Origin: DASSKF01 sp035690725 | Lineage (GTDB): Bacteria; Actinomycetota; Actinomycetes; Actinomycetales; Dermatophilaceae | Length of the DNA: 10,645 nucleotides | Assembly (NCBI GenBank): GCA_035690725.1 | Contig: DASSKF010000229.1 | Coordinates: 1 to 10,645 of the forward strand | Reading direction: 5' to 3' | Shown here: positions 1 to 5,433 of the stretch, one piece after another | How the letters are laid out: every line of letters begins with the position of its first letter | Position numbering within the stretch: position 1 is the stretch's first letter | Notes under the pieces: generated by a model | What the model was told of the DNA's origin: nothing | The model's input: only the letters and a program-made list of their open reading frames with translations | Database searches by the model: none | Translations under genes and position numbers: made by a program

Positions 1-392
1 TCCTGGAGAACCACGCCGAGGCCGAGGAGAAGTACTTCTACCCGCCACTGCTCCAGGTCGGCAAGGGTGCCTCGGACGCGTCGGACGCCCCCGAGGAGGT
101 CGAGGACGCGGTCAAGGACCACAACAACATCCGTGACGCCGCCCGCAAGGTCGGCCAGCACGAGGTCGGGTCGCAGCCCTGGTGGGACGCGGTGGTCGAG
201 GCGCGGGTGGCCAACAGCACCCACATGGCCGAGGAGGAGCGGCAGGACCTGGCCGACTTCCGCCGGCACACCGACCTGCAGACGCGGCACGACATCGCCG
301 TGGAGTTCCTGCGGTTCGAGTCCCAGAAGGCCGCGCGCGGCGTGAAGCCGGTGGACAAGGACCCGGAGGACTACGTCGAGGAGCACAGCTGA
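1..392 (+). CDS. Hemerythrin HHE-domain protein, 3' end only
   Basis: The gene enters from the left edge; the reading frame begins at base 3 and stops with TGA at 390-392, leaving about 129 residues. The opening ENHAEAEEKYFYPPLL fits the His/Glu helix of HHE-type hemerythrin domains, where His and Glu ligate a diiron centre. A second helix with KDHNNIRDAARK and a third with HMAEEERQDL supply further candidate ligands. The tail KDPEDYVEEHS is acidic and probably unstructured. Proteins of this family bind oxygen or sense oxygen or iron in the cytoplasm; which role applies here cannot be told. The N-terminal half, with the first ligands, lies outside the window. The stop overlaps the proposed CTG start of the thioesterase-like gene, so the two are probably co-transcribed. 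The family call is by motif only. Confidence 0.82.
   Translation, partial: LENHAEAEEKYFYPPLLQVGKGASDASDAPEEVEDAVKDHNNIRDAARKVGQHEVGSQPWWDAVVEARVANSTHMAEEERQDLADFRRHTDLQTRHDIAVEFLRFESQKAARGVKPVDKDPEDYVEEHS
378..391 (+). promoter_or_regulatory. Ribosome binding site and CTG start of the thioesterase gene
   Basis: GAGGAG at 378-383 is followed after 5 bases by CTG at 389-391, which overlaps the hemerythrin-type stop (TGA, 390-392). The next in-frame conventional start is GTG at 473, too late for the conserved N-terminus. The site therefore decides the start call. Confidence 0.5.
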
Positions 393-1195
393 GCGTCGAG
401 GACGCCGGGCCGACGGCGTCCGGCAGCTACTACCGGCCCCTGGGGAACGGGCGCTACGAGCCCACCGAGCACGTGCAGGGCGCGTGGTCCCCCAAGGAGC
501 AGCACATGGCGCCGGTGTCGGCGCTGATCACCCACGAGATCGAGCAGCACGAGCCCCGGCCGGACCTGCAGGTGGCCAGGCTGAGCTTCGACATCCTCGG
601 GATGATCGCCGCCGAGCCCACCTCGGTGGAGGTGCAGGTGCTGCGTCCCGGCCGGACCATTGAGCTGGTCGAGGCGACCGCCGAGATCGGCGGGCGGACC
701 GTGGTCCGGTGCCGGGCCTGGCGGCTGTCCCGGCACGACTCCTCGGCCGTCGCGGGTGGCGAGCCGGCGCGGATGCCGGGACCGGACGGCATACCTCCGT
801 GGTCGCTGCCGGACGCGTGGGGCGGCGGCTTCATCGACTCCGTGGAGGGCCGCGAGGTGCCCGGGTCCGTGCCCGGGCGATCACGTGCCTGGCTGCACAC
901 CGACCTCGCGCTGGTGGAAGGGGTCGCGTGCTCCCCGTTGGCCCGGTTCATCAGCCTCGTCGACACGATCAACGGCGTCTCGGCACGGGTGTCGCCGTCG
1001 GAGTGGATGTTCCCCAACACAGATTTGACGCTGCACTTCTGGCGGACGCCGACCGACCCGACCTGGGTGGGCCTGGAGGGCGCGGCGACCTTCGGTCAGG
1101 ACGGCGTCGGTGTCACCGCGGGGCTCCTCCACGACGTCGACGGGCCGCTGGGGCGCTCCGAGCAGATCCTCACCGTTCGGCCGCTGCGTCGCTGA
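389..1195 (+). CDS. Acyl-CoA thioesterase-like (double hotdog) protein
   Basis: A protein of 268 residues if CTG at 389 is the start. The layout fits the TesB-like/4HBT_3 thioesterase family: a first hotdog at about residues 20-115 (EHVQGAWSPKEQHMAP, then SFDILGMIAAEP) and a second at about 150-265. The second ends with WVGLEGAATFGQDGVGVT and LLHDVDGPLGRSEQILTV, typical of the family's last strands. Such enzymes hydrolyse acyl-CoA thioesters in the cytosol; the substrate is unknown. No ATG, GTG or TTG lies in frame near the expected N-terminus; the first GTG (473) would delete the conserved GSYYRPL block. CTG at 389 has GAGGAG at 378-383, 5 bases upstream, and overlaps the preceding TGA, which favours translational coupling. 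The start is inferred; the frame is certain from its codon pattern. Confidence 0.8.
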   Translation: MSVEDAGPTASGSYYRPLGNGRYEPTEHVQGAWSPKEQHMAPVSALITHEIEQHEPRPDLQVARLSFDILGMIAAEPTSVEVQVLRPGRTIELVEATAEIGGRTVVRCRAWRLSRHDSSAVAGGEPARMPGPDGIPPWSLPDAWGGGFIDSVEGREVPGSVPGRSRAWLHTDLALVEGVACSPLARFISLVDTINGVSARVSPSEWMFPNTDLTLHFWRTPTDPTWVGLEGAATFGQDGVGVTAGLLHDVDGPLGRSEQILTVRPLRR

Positions 1196-1364
1196 GCCGT
1201 CCCGGCTGCCGGGTAGTGGAGGACTCCTCGGCCGGGTCCTCGCGCAGACCGACGCAGTCCAGCTCCCAGAAGACGTCGGGGTAGACGAGGGTGCCGGTCA
1301 TCCACGGCTCGTGGGCCGGCAGCCGCCGCACCTGGAACGCCGGCGAGTCGTTTTCGACCGGCAC
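1170..1364 (-). CDS. Small hypothetical protein, possibly 5'-truncated
   Basis: A minus-strand frame of 64 codons whose third positions are almost all G or C, as expected of a real gene here. The product is soluble and not recognised; the best-formed part reads AHEPWMTGTLVYPDVFWELD, followed by CVGLRED. The GTG at 1364 has no clear Shine-Dalgarno sequence, and there is no earlier in-frame start before the frame loses protein character. An internal ATG at 1301 is an alternative, also without a ribosome site. The 3' end overlaps the thioesterase gene tail-to-tail by 26 bases. It could be a complete small gene or the C-terminal remnant of a longer one cut near 1365. No function is proposed. Confidence 0.5.
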   Translation of the reverse strand: MPVENDSPAFQVRRLPAHEPWMTGTLVYPDVFWELDCVGLREDPAEESSTTRQPGRLSDAAAER

Positions 1365-1381
1365 CGGAAGGGCACACGGGC

Positions 1382-1515
1382 GACGAGGGCCTGCGCGAGG
1401 AAGCGGCCGAGCGCATGGAGGAGATGCCGGCCGAGACGGCTCTGGGCAACCCCGACCCCCCGGCGGCTCCGACGAGGACCCGGAGGACTACGAGGGCAAC
1501 GAGGGCGGCGCCTGA
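1382..1515 (+). pseudogene. Frameshifted, start-less acidic ORF remnant
   Basis: From 1382 one plus frame reads DEGLREEAAERMEEMPAETA, then LGNPDPP, with good codon bias, up to a run of six C at 1456-1461. Past that run this frame turns into Arg/Thr-rich nonsense, while the next frame reads GGSDEDPEDYEGNEGGA and stops with TGA at 1513-1515. Adding one C to the run would join the two into one acidic protein. No ATG, GTG or TTG lies in frame before ATG at 1415, so the 5' end also looks lost. Its 3' end overlaps the PAP2-type gene by 28 bases. Alternatives are a sequencing error in the C run, or chance in GC-rich DNA. Confidence 0.35.
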
Positions 1516-2525
1516 GCACTGGCCCCGACCGGCTGCTGGTGGCGTGCCCGATGGCGCCGCACCAGCAGCCACGCGCCGACGATGACGGCGGCGTAGAGGA
1601 TCCCGGCGAGCACGTCGAGCACGTAGTGCTCCCCGGAGTAGATGAGCGCCCAGCCCATGAGCATCGGGTAGCAGGCGAGGAGCGCCCGGCGCCACCACGG
1701 CGCACCCACCATGAGGAAGAGCGCGACCATCGTCGCGTAGCCGGTGTGCAGTGAGGGCATGGCGGCCACCGGGTTCGCGAGCGCCTGGCTGTTGGCCAGG
1801 ACCTGCTGGGCCACGCCCAGGTCGAGGTAGCTCCAGCCGAGGCCGGAGATCCGGCTGATCGGCTCGATCACGCCCTGCTCGGCCGCCATCCACGGCGGCG
1901 CCATGGGGTAGACGATGTACGTCGCCACCCCGAGCACCGCCATCGCCACGACGCACCCGACCCACGCCCGGAACCGCTGCCGGTGGCGAATCCACAGGAC
2001 CATGGCGAGCACCGGCGTGACGAGGAAGTGGCTCAGGTAGACCAGCGTGACCACCAGGTCCCACCAGTGCACCCAGCCGTAGGTGTAGAGGTGGTCCTGC
2101 AGCCACGCGGTCGGCAGTGTCCCGCCGAACAGCCACCGGTCGAAGTCGGCCGGCTCGGTCACGTGCAGGGGGAACCCGAGCGCGTTGTGGGCGCCCTGGA
2201 CCAAGGCGTGCGCGCCGTAGTGCCCGGCCAGCCCGCGAGTGTAGTCGTAGGCGACCAGGATCGCCGTGAACGGCAGCCAGTCGAGCAGGATGCTGCCGAA
2301 GGCGCGCCAGCCGCGGCCGATCACCGAGATCGCCAGTCCCCCGAGGACCCAGAGGGTCAGCCCGATGCGGTCGAGGGGGATGCCGTAGACCGCGATGAAC
2401 CAGACGAGCACGCCGAGGTACGCGGCGGCCAGGCTCCAGCGCACGGTGCGCCAGGTGCGCTCGCGCTCGGGGGCGGCCGGCACCGCCGGGGCCGCGCGCG
2501 TCACCTCCACCTGGTCCTGGGCCAC
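1488..2525 (-). CDS. PAP2 superfamily membrane phosphatase/transferase (Aur1/Ipt1-like)
   Basis: 345 residues starting at GTG 2525; an in-frame TAG four codons upstream rules out a longer protein, and AGGG 8 bases upstream is a weak ribosome site. Several hydrophobic segments span about residues 30-50, 55-70, 155-178, 188-206, 262-275, 280-297 and 302-322. The catalytic motifs of the PAP2_3 (inositolphosphotransferase) branch are present: YPMAPPW at 206-212, PSLH at 257-260 and SGEHYVLD at 297-304, giving His260, His300 and Asp304 as the phosphoryl-transfer residues. Such enzymes move or remove phosphate head groups on lipids at the membrane's outer face. The substrate is not determinable; actinobacterial lipid or glycan metabolism is plausible. 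The C-terminus is a short basic tail. The gene is divergent from the DUF4235 gene. Confidence 0.88.
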   Translation of the reverse strand: MAQDQVEVTRAAPAVPAAPERERTWRTVRWSLAAAYLGVLVWFIAVYGIPLDRIGLTLWVLGGLAISVIGRGWRAFGSILLDWLPFTAILVAYDYTRGLAGHYGAHALVQGAHNALGFPLHVTEPADFDRWLFGGTLPTAWLQDHLYTYGWVHWWDLVVTLVYLSHFLVTPVLAMVLWIRHRQRFRAWVGCVVAMAVLGVATYIVYPMAPPWMAAEQGVIEPISRISGLGWSYLDLGVAQQVLANSQALANPVAAMPSLHTGYATMVALFLMVGAPWWRRALLACYPMLMGWALIYSGEHYVLDVLAGILYAAVIVGAWLLVRRHRARHQQPVGASAQAPPSLPS

Positions 2526-2593
2526 CGCTGCACCCTAACGGCGCCGGCTGGCAGTCCCCCGCGAAACGGGAGGTGCCGCCCGCGGCGGGGTGC

Positions 2594-2619
2594 GCCGCCC
2601 GGGACGGCTCCCGGGCGGC
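2594..2619. promoter_or_regulatory. Perfect hairpin in the divergent intergenic region
   Basis: GCCGCCCGGG (2594-2603) and CCCGGGCGGC (2610-2619) pair perfectly around a 6-base loop. It lies between the PAP2-type and DUF4235 genes, 69 bases upstream of the former. No T tract follows on either strand. It could be a terminator-like stem, an operator, or part of a transcript leader. Confidence 0.4.
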
Positions 2620-2658
2620 ATCAGGACCGCTCCGCGGCCGCCGCTCCGTTCCCGGCGT

Positions 2659-2681
2659 GACGTGGCACCGGCGACGTGGCA
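2659..2681 (+). repeat. Two direct repeats of GACGTGGCA
   Basis: GACGTGGCA occurs at 2659-2667 and 2673-2681, a 14-base period, about 63-85 bases before the DUF4235 start. Paired direct repeats at such a position are typical of response-regulator or repressor sites. No promoter hexamers are convincing enough to fix its role. Confidence 0.3.
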
Positions 2682-2743
2682 GGCTCAACCCGAGGAACAC
2701 GGTCCGGACGACGGCCCGCCGGCGCGGGCGAGGAGGTGACCCA

Positions 2744-3022
2744 GTGGGGTCCTTGGCGTGGAAGCTCATCGGCACCGGCGGCGCGATCGTCGCGGGCATC
2801 GCCGCTCGCAAGGTGACCATCGTCGGGTGGAAGCTCCTGACCGGCAACGAGCCCCCGGCCAACCCCGAGGACCCGGACGTCACCTGGCCGGAGGCGATCG
2901 GGTTCGCGACGGCGACCGGTGTGGCCGTCGGCCTCGCCCGCCTCGCGTGGAACCGCAAGGCGGCCGACTACTACATCAAGTCCACCGGTGAGCGCCCGAA
3001 GAACCTGCAGGAGAGCAGCTGA
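2744..3022 (+). CDS. DUF4235 family small membrane protein
   Basis: 92 residues, starting at GTG 2744 with a strong AGGAGG (2731-2736) 7 bases upstream. A hydrophobic N-terminal stretch (about residues 8-28), a polar middle with NEPPANPEDPDVTWPEA, and a second hydrophobic stretch (about 50-68) before the basic AWNRKAADYYIKS end match the actinobacterial DUF4235 family in length and order. Proteins of this family have no established function; two membrane segments with a short conserved acidic loop suggest an integral membrane role. The gene is alone on its strand: the upstream neighbour is divergent, and the downstream ankyrin gene is convergent with the palindromic element at 3040-3114 between them. 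Later starts would cut into the conserved N-terminus. Confidence 0.85.
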   Translation: MGSLAWKLIGTGGAIVAGIAARKVTIVGWKLLTGNEPPANPEDPDVTWPEAIGFATATGVAVGLARLAWNRKAADYYIKSTGERPKNLQESS

Positions 3023-3039
3023 CCCGACCCCCCCCAACC

Positions 3040-3114
3040 CGACCGGACACGGGTTGCGCGAGCGATCTCGGGCAAATCCCTCGAGATGGCTCGCCGCCGA
3101 GGTGTCCGGTCGCG
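3040..3114. repeat. 75-bp palindromic element, intergenic copy
   Basis: The outer arms CGACCGGACAC (3040-3050) and GTGTCCGGTCG (3102-3112) pair perfectly. Inside them, GCGAGCGATCTCG after 3057 pairs nearly perfectly with CGAGATGGCTCGC before 3096, around an apical loop containing CAAAT. A diverged copy of the same length occurs in reverse orientation at 7320-7394 inside the E2 gene, with about 52 of 75 positions equal by eye and the ends best kept. Lying between convergent genes, it could also serve as a two-way terminator, although no T tract is present. Confidence 0.72.
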
Positions 3115-3135
3115 ATGGGGCCGGTCGCGATCGGG
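3106..3135 (+). repeat. 15-bp tandem duplication
   Basis: CCGGTCGCGATGGGG (3106-3120) is followed directly by CCGGTCGCGATCGGG (3121-3135), 14 of 15 equal. The first unit includes the right end of the palindromic element and the second abuts the ankyrin stop at 3136. It may be a slippage product or an end duplication linked to the element. Confidence 0.5.
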
Positions 3136-3558
3136 TCAGGACAGCAGGTCGCTGCGGCCGAACATCTCGGCCGTGGCACGGGCGGTGGGGGTGCCGAGGT
3201 CCGCGTCCGCCCCCGCCTCGAGCAGCGTGCGCACGACCTCGTCCTCGCCCTTGAACACGGCGCCGGCGAGGGGCGACTGGCCCCGGTCGTTGAGCCGGTT
3301 GACGTCGGCGCCACGCTCGGCGAGCGCACGCACCGTCTGCGCGTGGCCGTGGTAGGCCGCCAGCATCAGCAGCGTGTTGCCCTGCGCGTCGGCCAGGTCG
3401 GCCGGAACCCCGTGGTCCACGTAGGCGCCCAGCCGCTCGGTCTCGCCGGCGCGGGCGAAGTCGAAGCAGGCGTGGGCGACCTCGACGAGCCGCGGATCGG
3501 GCAGCTGCTGATCGGGTTCGGTGGGACCGGCGGGGTTGCCGGGGTCCTCGGTGCTCAT
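3136..3558 (-). CDS. Ankyrin repeat protein
   Basis: 140 residues from ATG 3558, preceded by AGGG 8 bases upstream; a GTG three codons earlier is an alternative. After a Pro-rich, acidic N-terminus (1-24), helical ankyrin units follow: about 25-58 (degenerate, ACFDFARAGETERLGAYVDH), 59-91 (QGNTLLMLAAYHGHAQTVRA, then LAERGADVN) and 92-123 (RGQSPLAGAVFKGEDEVVRT, then LLEAGADADL), plus a short capping helix. The conserved TLL/SPL, GH/G and GAD positions of the repeat are visible. Ankyrin domains bind other proteins; no catalytic part and no signal peptide is seen, so it is probably cytosolic. The gene begins 10 bases after the Lrp/AsnC stop, so it is likely co-transcribed with that regulator. 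A functional link is unproven. Confidence 0.87.
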   Translation of the reverse strand: MSTEDPGNPAGPTEPDQQLPDPRLVEVAHACFDFARAGETERLGAYVDHGVPADLADAQGNTLLMLAAYHGHAQTVRALAERGADVNRLNDRGQSPLAGAVFKGEDEVVRTLLEAGADADLGTPTARATAEMFGRSDLLS

Positions 3559-3568
3559 CGGCGCCACC

Positions 3569-4090
3569 CTACGGCTCCCACACCGGCCCGGCGCCCGGCA
3601 TCTCCTCGAAGATCAGCCAGGTGCGGGTCCCCTTGACGCCCTGGATCGCCTGGATCTGCTCGAGCACGATCTCCCGCAGTGCGGCGTTGTCCGGCGCGCG
3701 CACCTGCACCAGCACGTCGAAGTCGGCCCCGACCAGGGCCAGGTGGTCGACGTAGGGCAGCTCCCGCAGCCGCTCGGAGACGTCACGCCAGGTGTTCTGC
3801 TCGATGGACACGCTGACGTATGCCGAGGTCGCCAGTCCCGCACGCTCGGGCACCACCCGTGCGGAGAACCCGGCGATCACGCCGTCGCGCATCAGCCGGT
3901 CCAGCCGGGCGTAGGCGTTGGCCCGCGAGATGTGCACGCGTTCGGCCAGCTGCCGGACCGAGACCCGCGCGTCCCGGACGAGCTCGCCGATGATCCGCCG
4001 GTCGGCGTCATCGAGCGTCCGGTGACCACCCGACCGTCCGGCGCGGCCTCCCTCGCGAGGTCCGGTGTTGGACGATTGGCGCGATTCCAT
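3569..4090 (-). CDS. bkdR: Lrp/AsnC family regulator, probable regulator of the bkd operon
   Basis: 173 residues from ATG 4090. A winged helix-turn-helix lies at about 26-75 (LDDADRRIIGELVRDARVSV, then RQLAERVHISRANAYARLDR), followed by a ligand-binding RAM domain at about 88-165, with GADFDVLVQV matching the family's effector-pocket loop. A Gly/Arg/Ser-rich stretch (1-24) precedes the HTH. Lrp-type proteins form octamers that sense amino acids and bend DNA. The gene is divergent from the E1-alpha gene with 113 bases between starts, the same arrangement as known bkdR/bkd loci, so control of branched-chain amino acid breakdown is a sound inference. The symbol rests on position as well as family. 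GGAGG lies only one base before the ATG, so translation may be leaderless; an in-frame upstream ATG near 4118 lacks a ribosome site. Confidence 0.8.
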   Translation of the reverse strand: MESRQSSNTGPREGGRAGRSGGHRTLDDADRRIIGELVRDARVSVRQLAERVHISRANAYARLDRLMRDGVIAGFSARVVPERAGLATSAYVSVSIEQNTWRDVSERLRELPYVDHLALVGADFDVLVQVRAPDNAALREIVLEQIQAIQGVKGTRTWLIFEEMPGAGPVWEP

Positions 4091-4120
4091 GCCTCCATCG
4101 AACCAGACATCCGGCATCCA

Positions 4121-4141
4121 CGGGTGGTGTTGTGCCACCCG
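4121..4141. promoter_or_regulatory. Candidate operator between bkdR and the bkd operon
   Basis: CGGGTGG (4121-4127) and CCACCCG (4135-4141) form a perfect 7-bp inverted repeat around TGTTGTG. It lies 31 bases upstream of the Lrp-type start and 62 upstream of the E1-alpha start. The core GGTGTTG (4126-4132) recurs at 4064-4070 inside the regulator gene, 62 bases away, close to six helical turns. This suits a protein that wraps DNA, but binding is only inferred. Confidence 0.4.
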
Positions 4142-4189
4142 AGCACCGGGCGCGACGATGCGATGGACACGTATCCTTCCGACCCGCCC

Positions 4190-4206
4190 GGAGGTCGCGC
4201 TCCATG
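4190..4206 (+). promoter_or_regulatory. Ribosome binding site of the E1-alpha gene
   Basis: GGAGG at 4190-4194 stands 9 bases before ATG 4204. It selects this ATG over upstream in-frame candidates that would extend into the intergenic region. Confidence 0.7.
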
Positions 4207-5433
4207 ACGTCGCACCCGACGACGACCCACCGTCCACCCACCGGCGAGCGCCCCGCTGCCCGGACCGGCCCGCCGTTGCTGCCCGCCGACACGCCGGTGC
4301 AGCTCCTCGACGACCTGGGGCACCGGGTCGCACCGGCCGCGGAGGTGGAGGAGCGCGGCTACCGCGCCCCGGAGCCCGAGCTGCTCGTCGAGGCCTGGCG
4401 CCGGATGGTGGTCGGCCGCCGGTTCGACGTGCAGGCCACCGCGCTGACCAAGCAGGGCCGGCTCGCGGTGTACCCGTCCTCGCGTGGCCAGGAGGCCTGC
4501 CAGGTGGGGGCGATCCTCGCGCTGCAGCAGCGGGACTGGTTCTTCCCCACCTACCGCGACTCGGTCGCGCTCATCACCCGCGACATCGACCCGGTCGAGG
4601 TGCTCACCCTGCTGCGCGGCGACGCCCACTGCGGCTACGACCCGATGGCGACCCGCACCGCGGCCCAGTGCACCCCGCTGGCCACCCAGCTCATCCACGC
4701 CGCCGGCGTCGCCCACGGCGAGACCCGCAAGGGCCGCGGCAGCGTGGCGCTGGCCTTCACCGGCGACGGCGCCACGAGCGAGGGCGACTTCCACGAGGCG
4801 CTCAACTTCGCCGCCGTCTTCCGCTCGCCGACGATCTTCTTCGTCCAGAACAACAAGTACGCGATCAGCGTGCCCTTCTCCAAGCAGTCCAAGGCCCCGT
4901 CCCTGGCGCACAAGGGCGTCGGCTACGGCGTGCCGGCCGAGCAGGTCGACGGCAACGACCCGATGGCGGTGCTGGCGGTGATGCAGCGCGCGGTCGAGCA
5001 CGCCCGGGGCGGGGGCGGGCCGTTCCTCGTCGAGGCGCACACCTACCGCCTCGACGCCCACACGAACGCCGACGACGCGACCCGCTACCGGGAGTCGGAC
5101 GAGGTCACCCAGTGGCTCACCCGCGACCCGATCGTGCGGCTGGAGAACCACCTGCGCGCCGAGGGCCTCATCGACGACGCGCAGGTCGACGCGGTCAAGC
5201 ACGAGGCCGAGGAGTATGCCGCGCGCCTGCGGGACCGGATGAACGTCGACTCCCAGCTCGACCCGCTGTCGATCTTCGACCATGTCTACGAGCGGCCCAC
5301 GCCGCAGGTCGCCGAGCAGCGTGCCCAGGTGGAGGCCGAGCTCGCCGCCGAGCGGGAGTTCGCCGAGGAGCAGGACGACCAGGACGACCAGGACGACCAG
5401 GACGATCAGGATCACGAGGAGAGCGGTCGCTGA
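4204..5433 (+). CDS. bkdA: Branched-chain 2-oxoacid dehydrogenase E1 component, alpha subunit
   Basis: 409 residues. With the beta subunit it decarboxylates branched-chain 2-oxoacids and loads the acyl group onto E2 lipoyl, using thiamine diphosphate. Visible family marks: RGQEACQVGA (94-103), FFPTYRDS (113-120), the ThDP/Mg motif opening with GDGATSEGDFHEALNF (187-202) and closing with the NN pair at 216-217, and the loop HTYRLDAHTNADDATRYR with His286. A pyruvate-type role is possible, but actinobacteria usually use a homodimeric AceE for pyruvate, and the adjacent Lrp-type gene favours branched-chain substrates. The N-terminal 30 residues are Pro/Thr-rich and poorly conserved. The C-terminus ends in an unusual QDD repeat (about 390-403). 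The TGA overlaps the next ATG by one base. Confidence 0.9.
   Translation: MTSHPTTTHRPPTGERPAARTGPPLLPADTPVQLLDDLGHRVAPAAEVEERGYRAPEPELLVEAWRRMVVGRRFDVQATALTKQGRLAVYPSSRGQEACQVGAILALQQRDWFFPTYRDSVALITRDIDPVEVLTLLRGDAHCGYDPMATRTAAQCTPLATQLIHAAGVAHGETRKGRGSVALAFTGDGATSEGDFHEALNFAAVFRSPTIFFVQNNKYAISVPFSKQSKAPSLAHKGVGYGVPAEQVDGNDPMAVLAVMQRAVEHARGGGGPFLVEAHTYRLDAHTNADDATRYRESDEVTQWLTRDPIVRLENHLRAEGLIDDAQVDAVKHEAEEYAARLRDRMNVDSQLDPLSIFDHVYERPTPQVAEQRAQVEAELAAEREFAEEQDDQDDQDDQDDQDHEESGR
5371..5412 (+). repeat. 9-bp tandem repeat encoding a QDD tail
   Basis: CAGGACGAC is repeated three times (5371-5397), followed by CAGGACGAT (5398-5406) and a partial CAGGAT. It encodes four QDD triplets plus QD at the extreme C-terminus of E1-alpha, about 20 bases before the next start codon. 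Unit length is a multiple of three, so copy-number change would not shift the frame. Confidence 0.9.

Noticed and set aside
1096..2958. A very long minus-strand open frame across the thioesterase end, the PAP2-type gene and the DUF4235 gene
   Set aside because: Its product is Arg/Gly/Pro-rich without domains, and it lies opposite or out of frame with well-supported genes; GC-rich DNA has few stops by chance.
4051..4060. The 10-bp palindrome CCTCGCGAGG in the 5' part of the Lrp-type gene
   Set aside because: Short self-complementary GC strings are frequent in DNA of this composition, and it lies in a low-complexity coding stretch.
3892..5415. A 507-codon minus-strand frame opposite E1-alpha
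   Set aside because: It mirrors the E1-alpha codons, gives low-complexity Val/Leu/Gly/Arg sequence, and E1-alpha has clear family motifs.
4065..5432. Upstream extension of the E1-beta frame through the whole E1-alpha region
   Set aside because: The frame is open only because of GC content; the conserved protein begins at 5433 or 5439.
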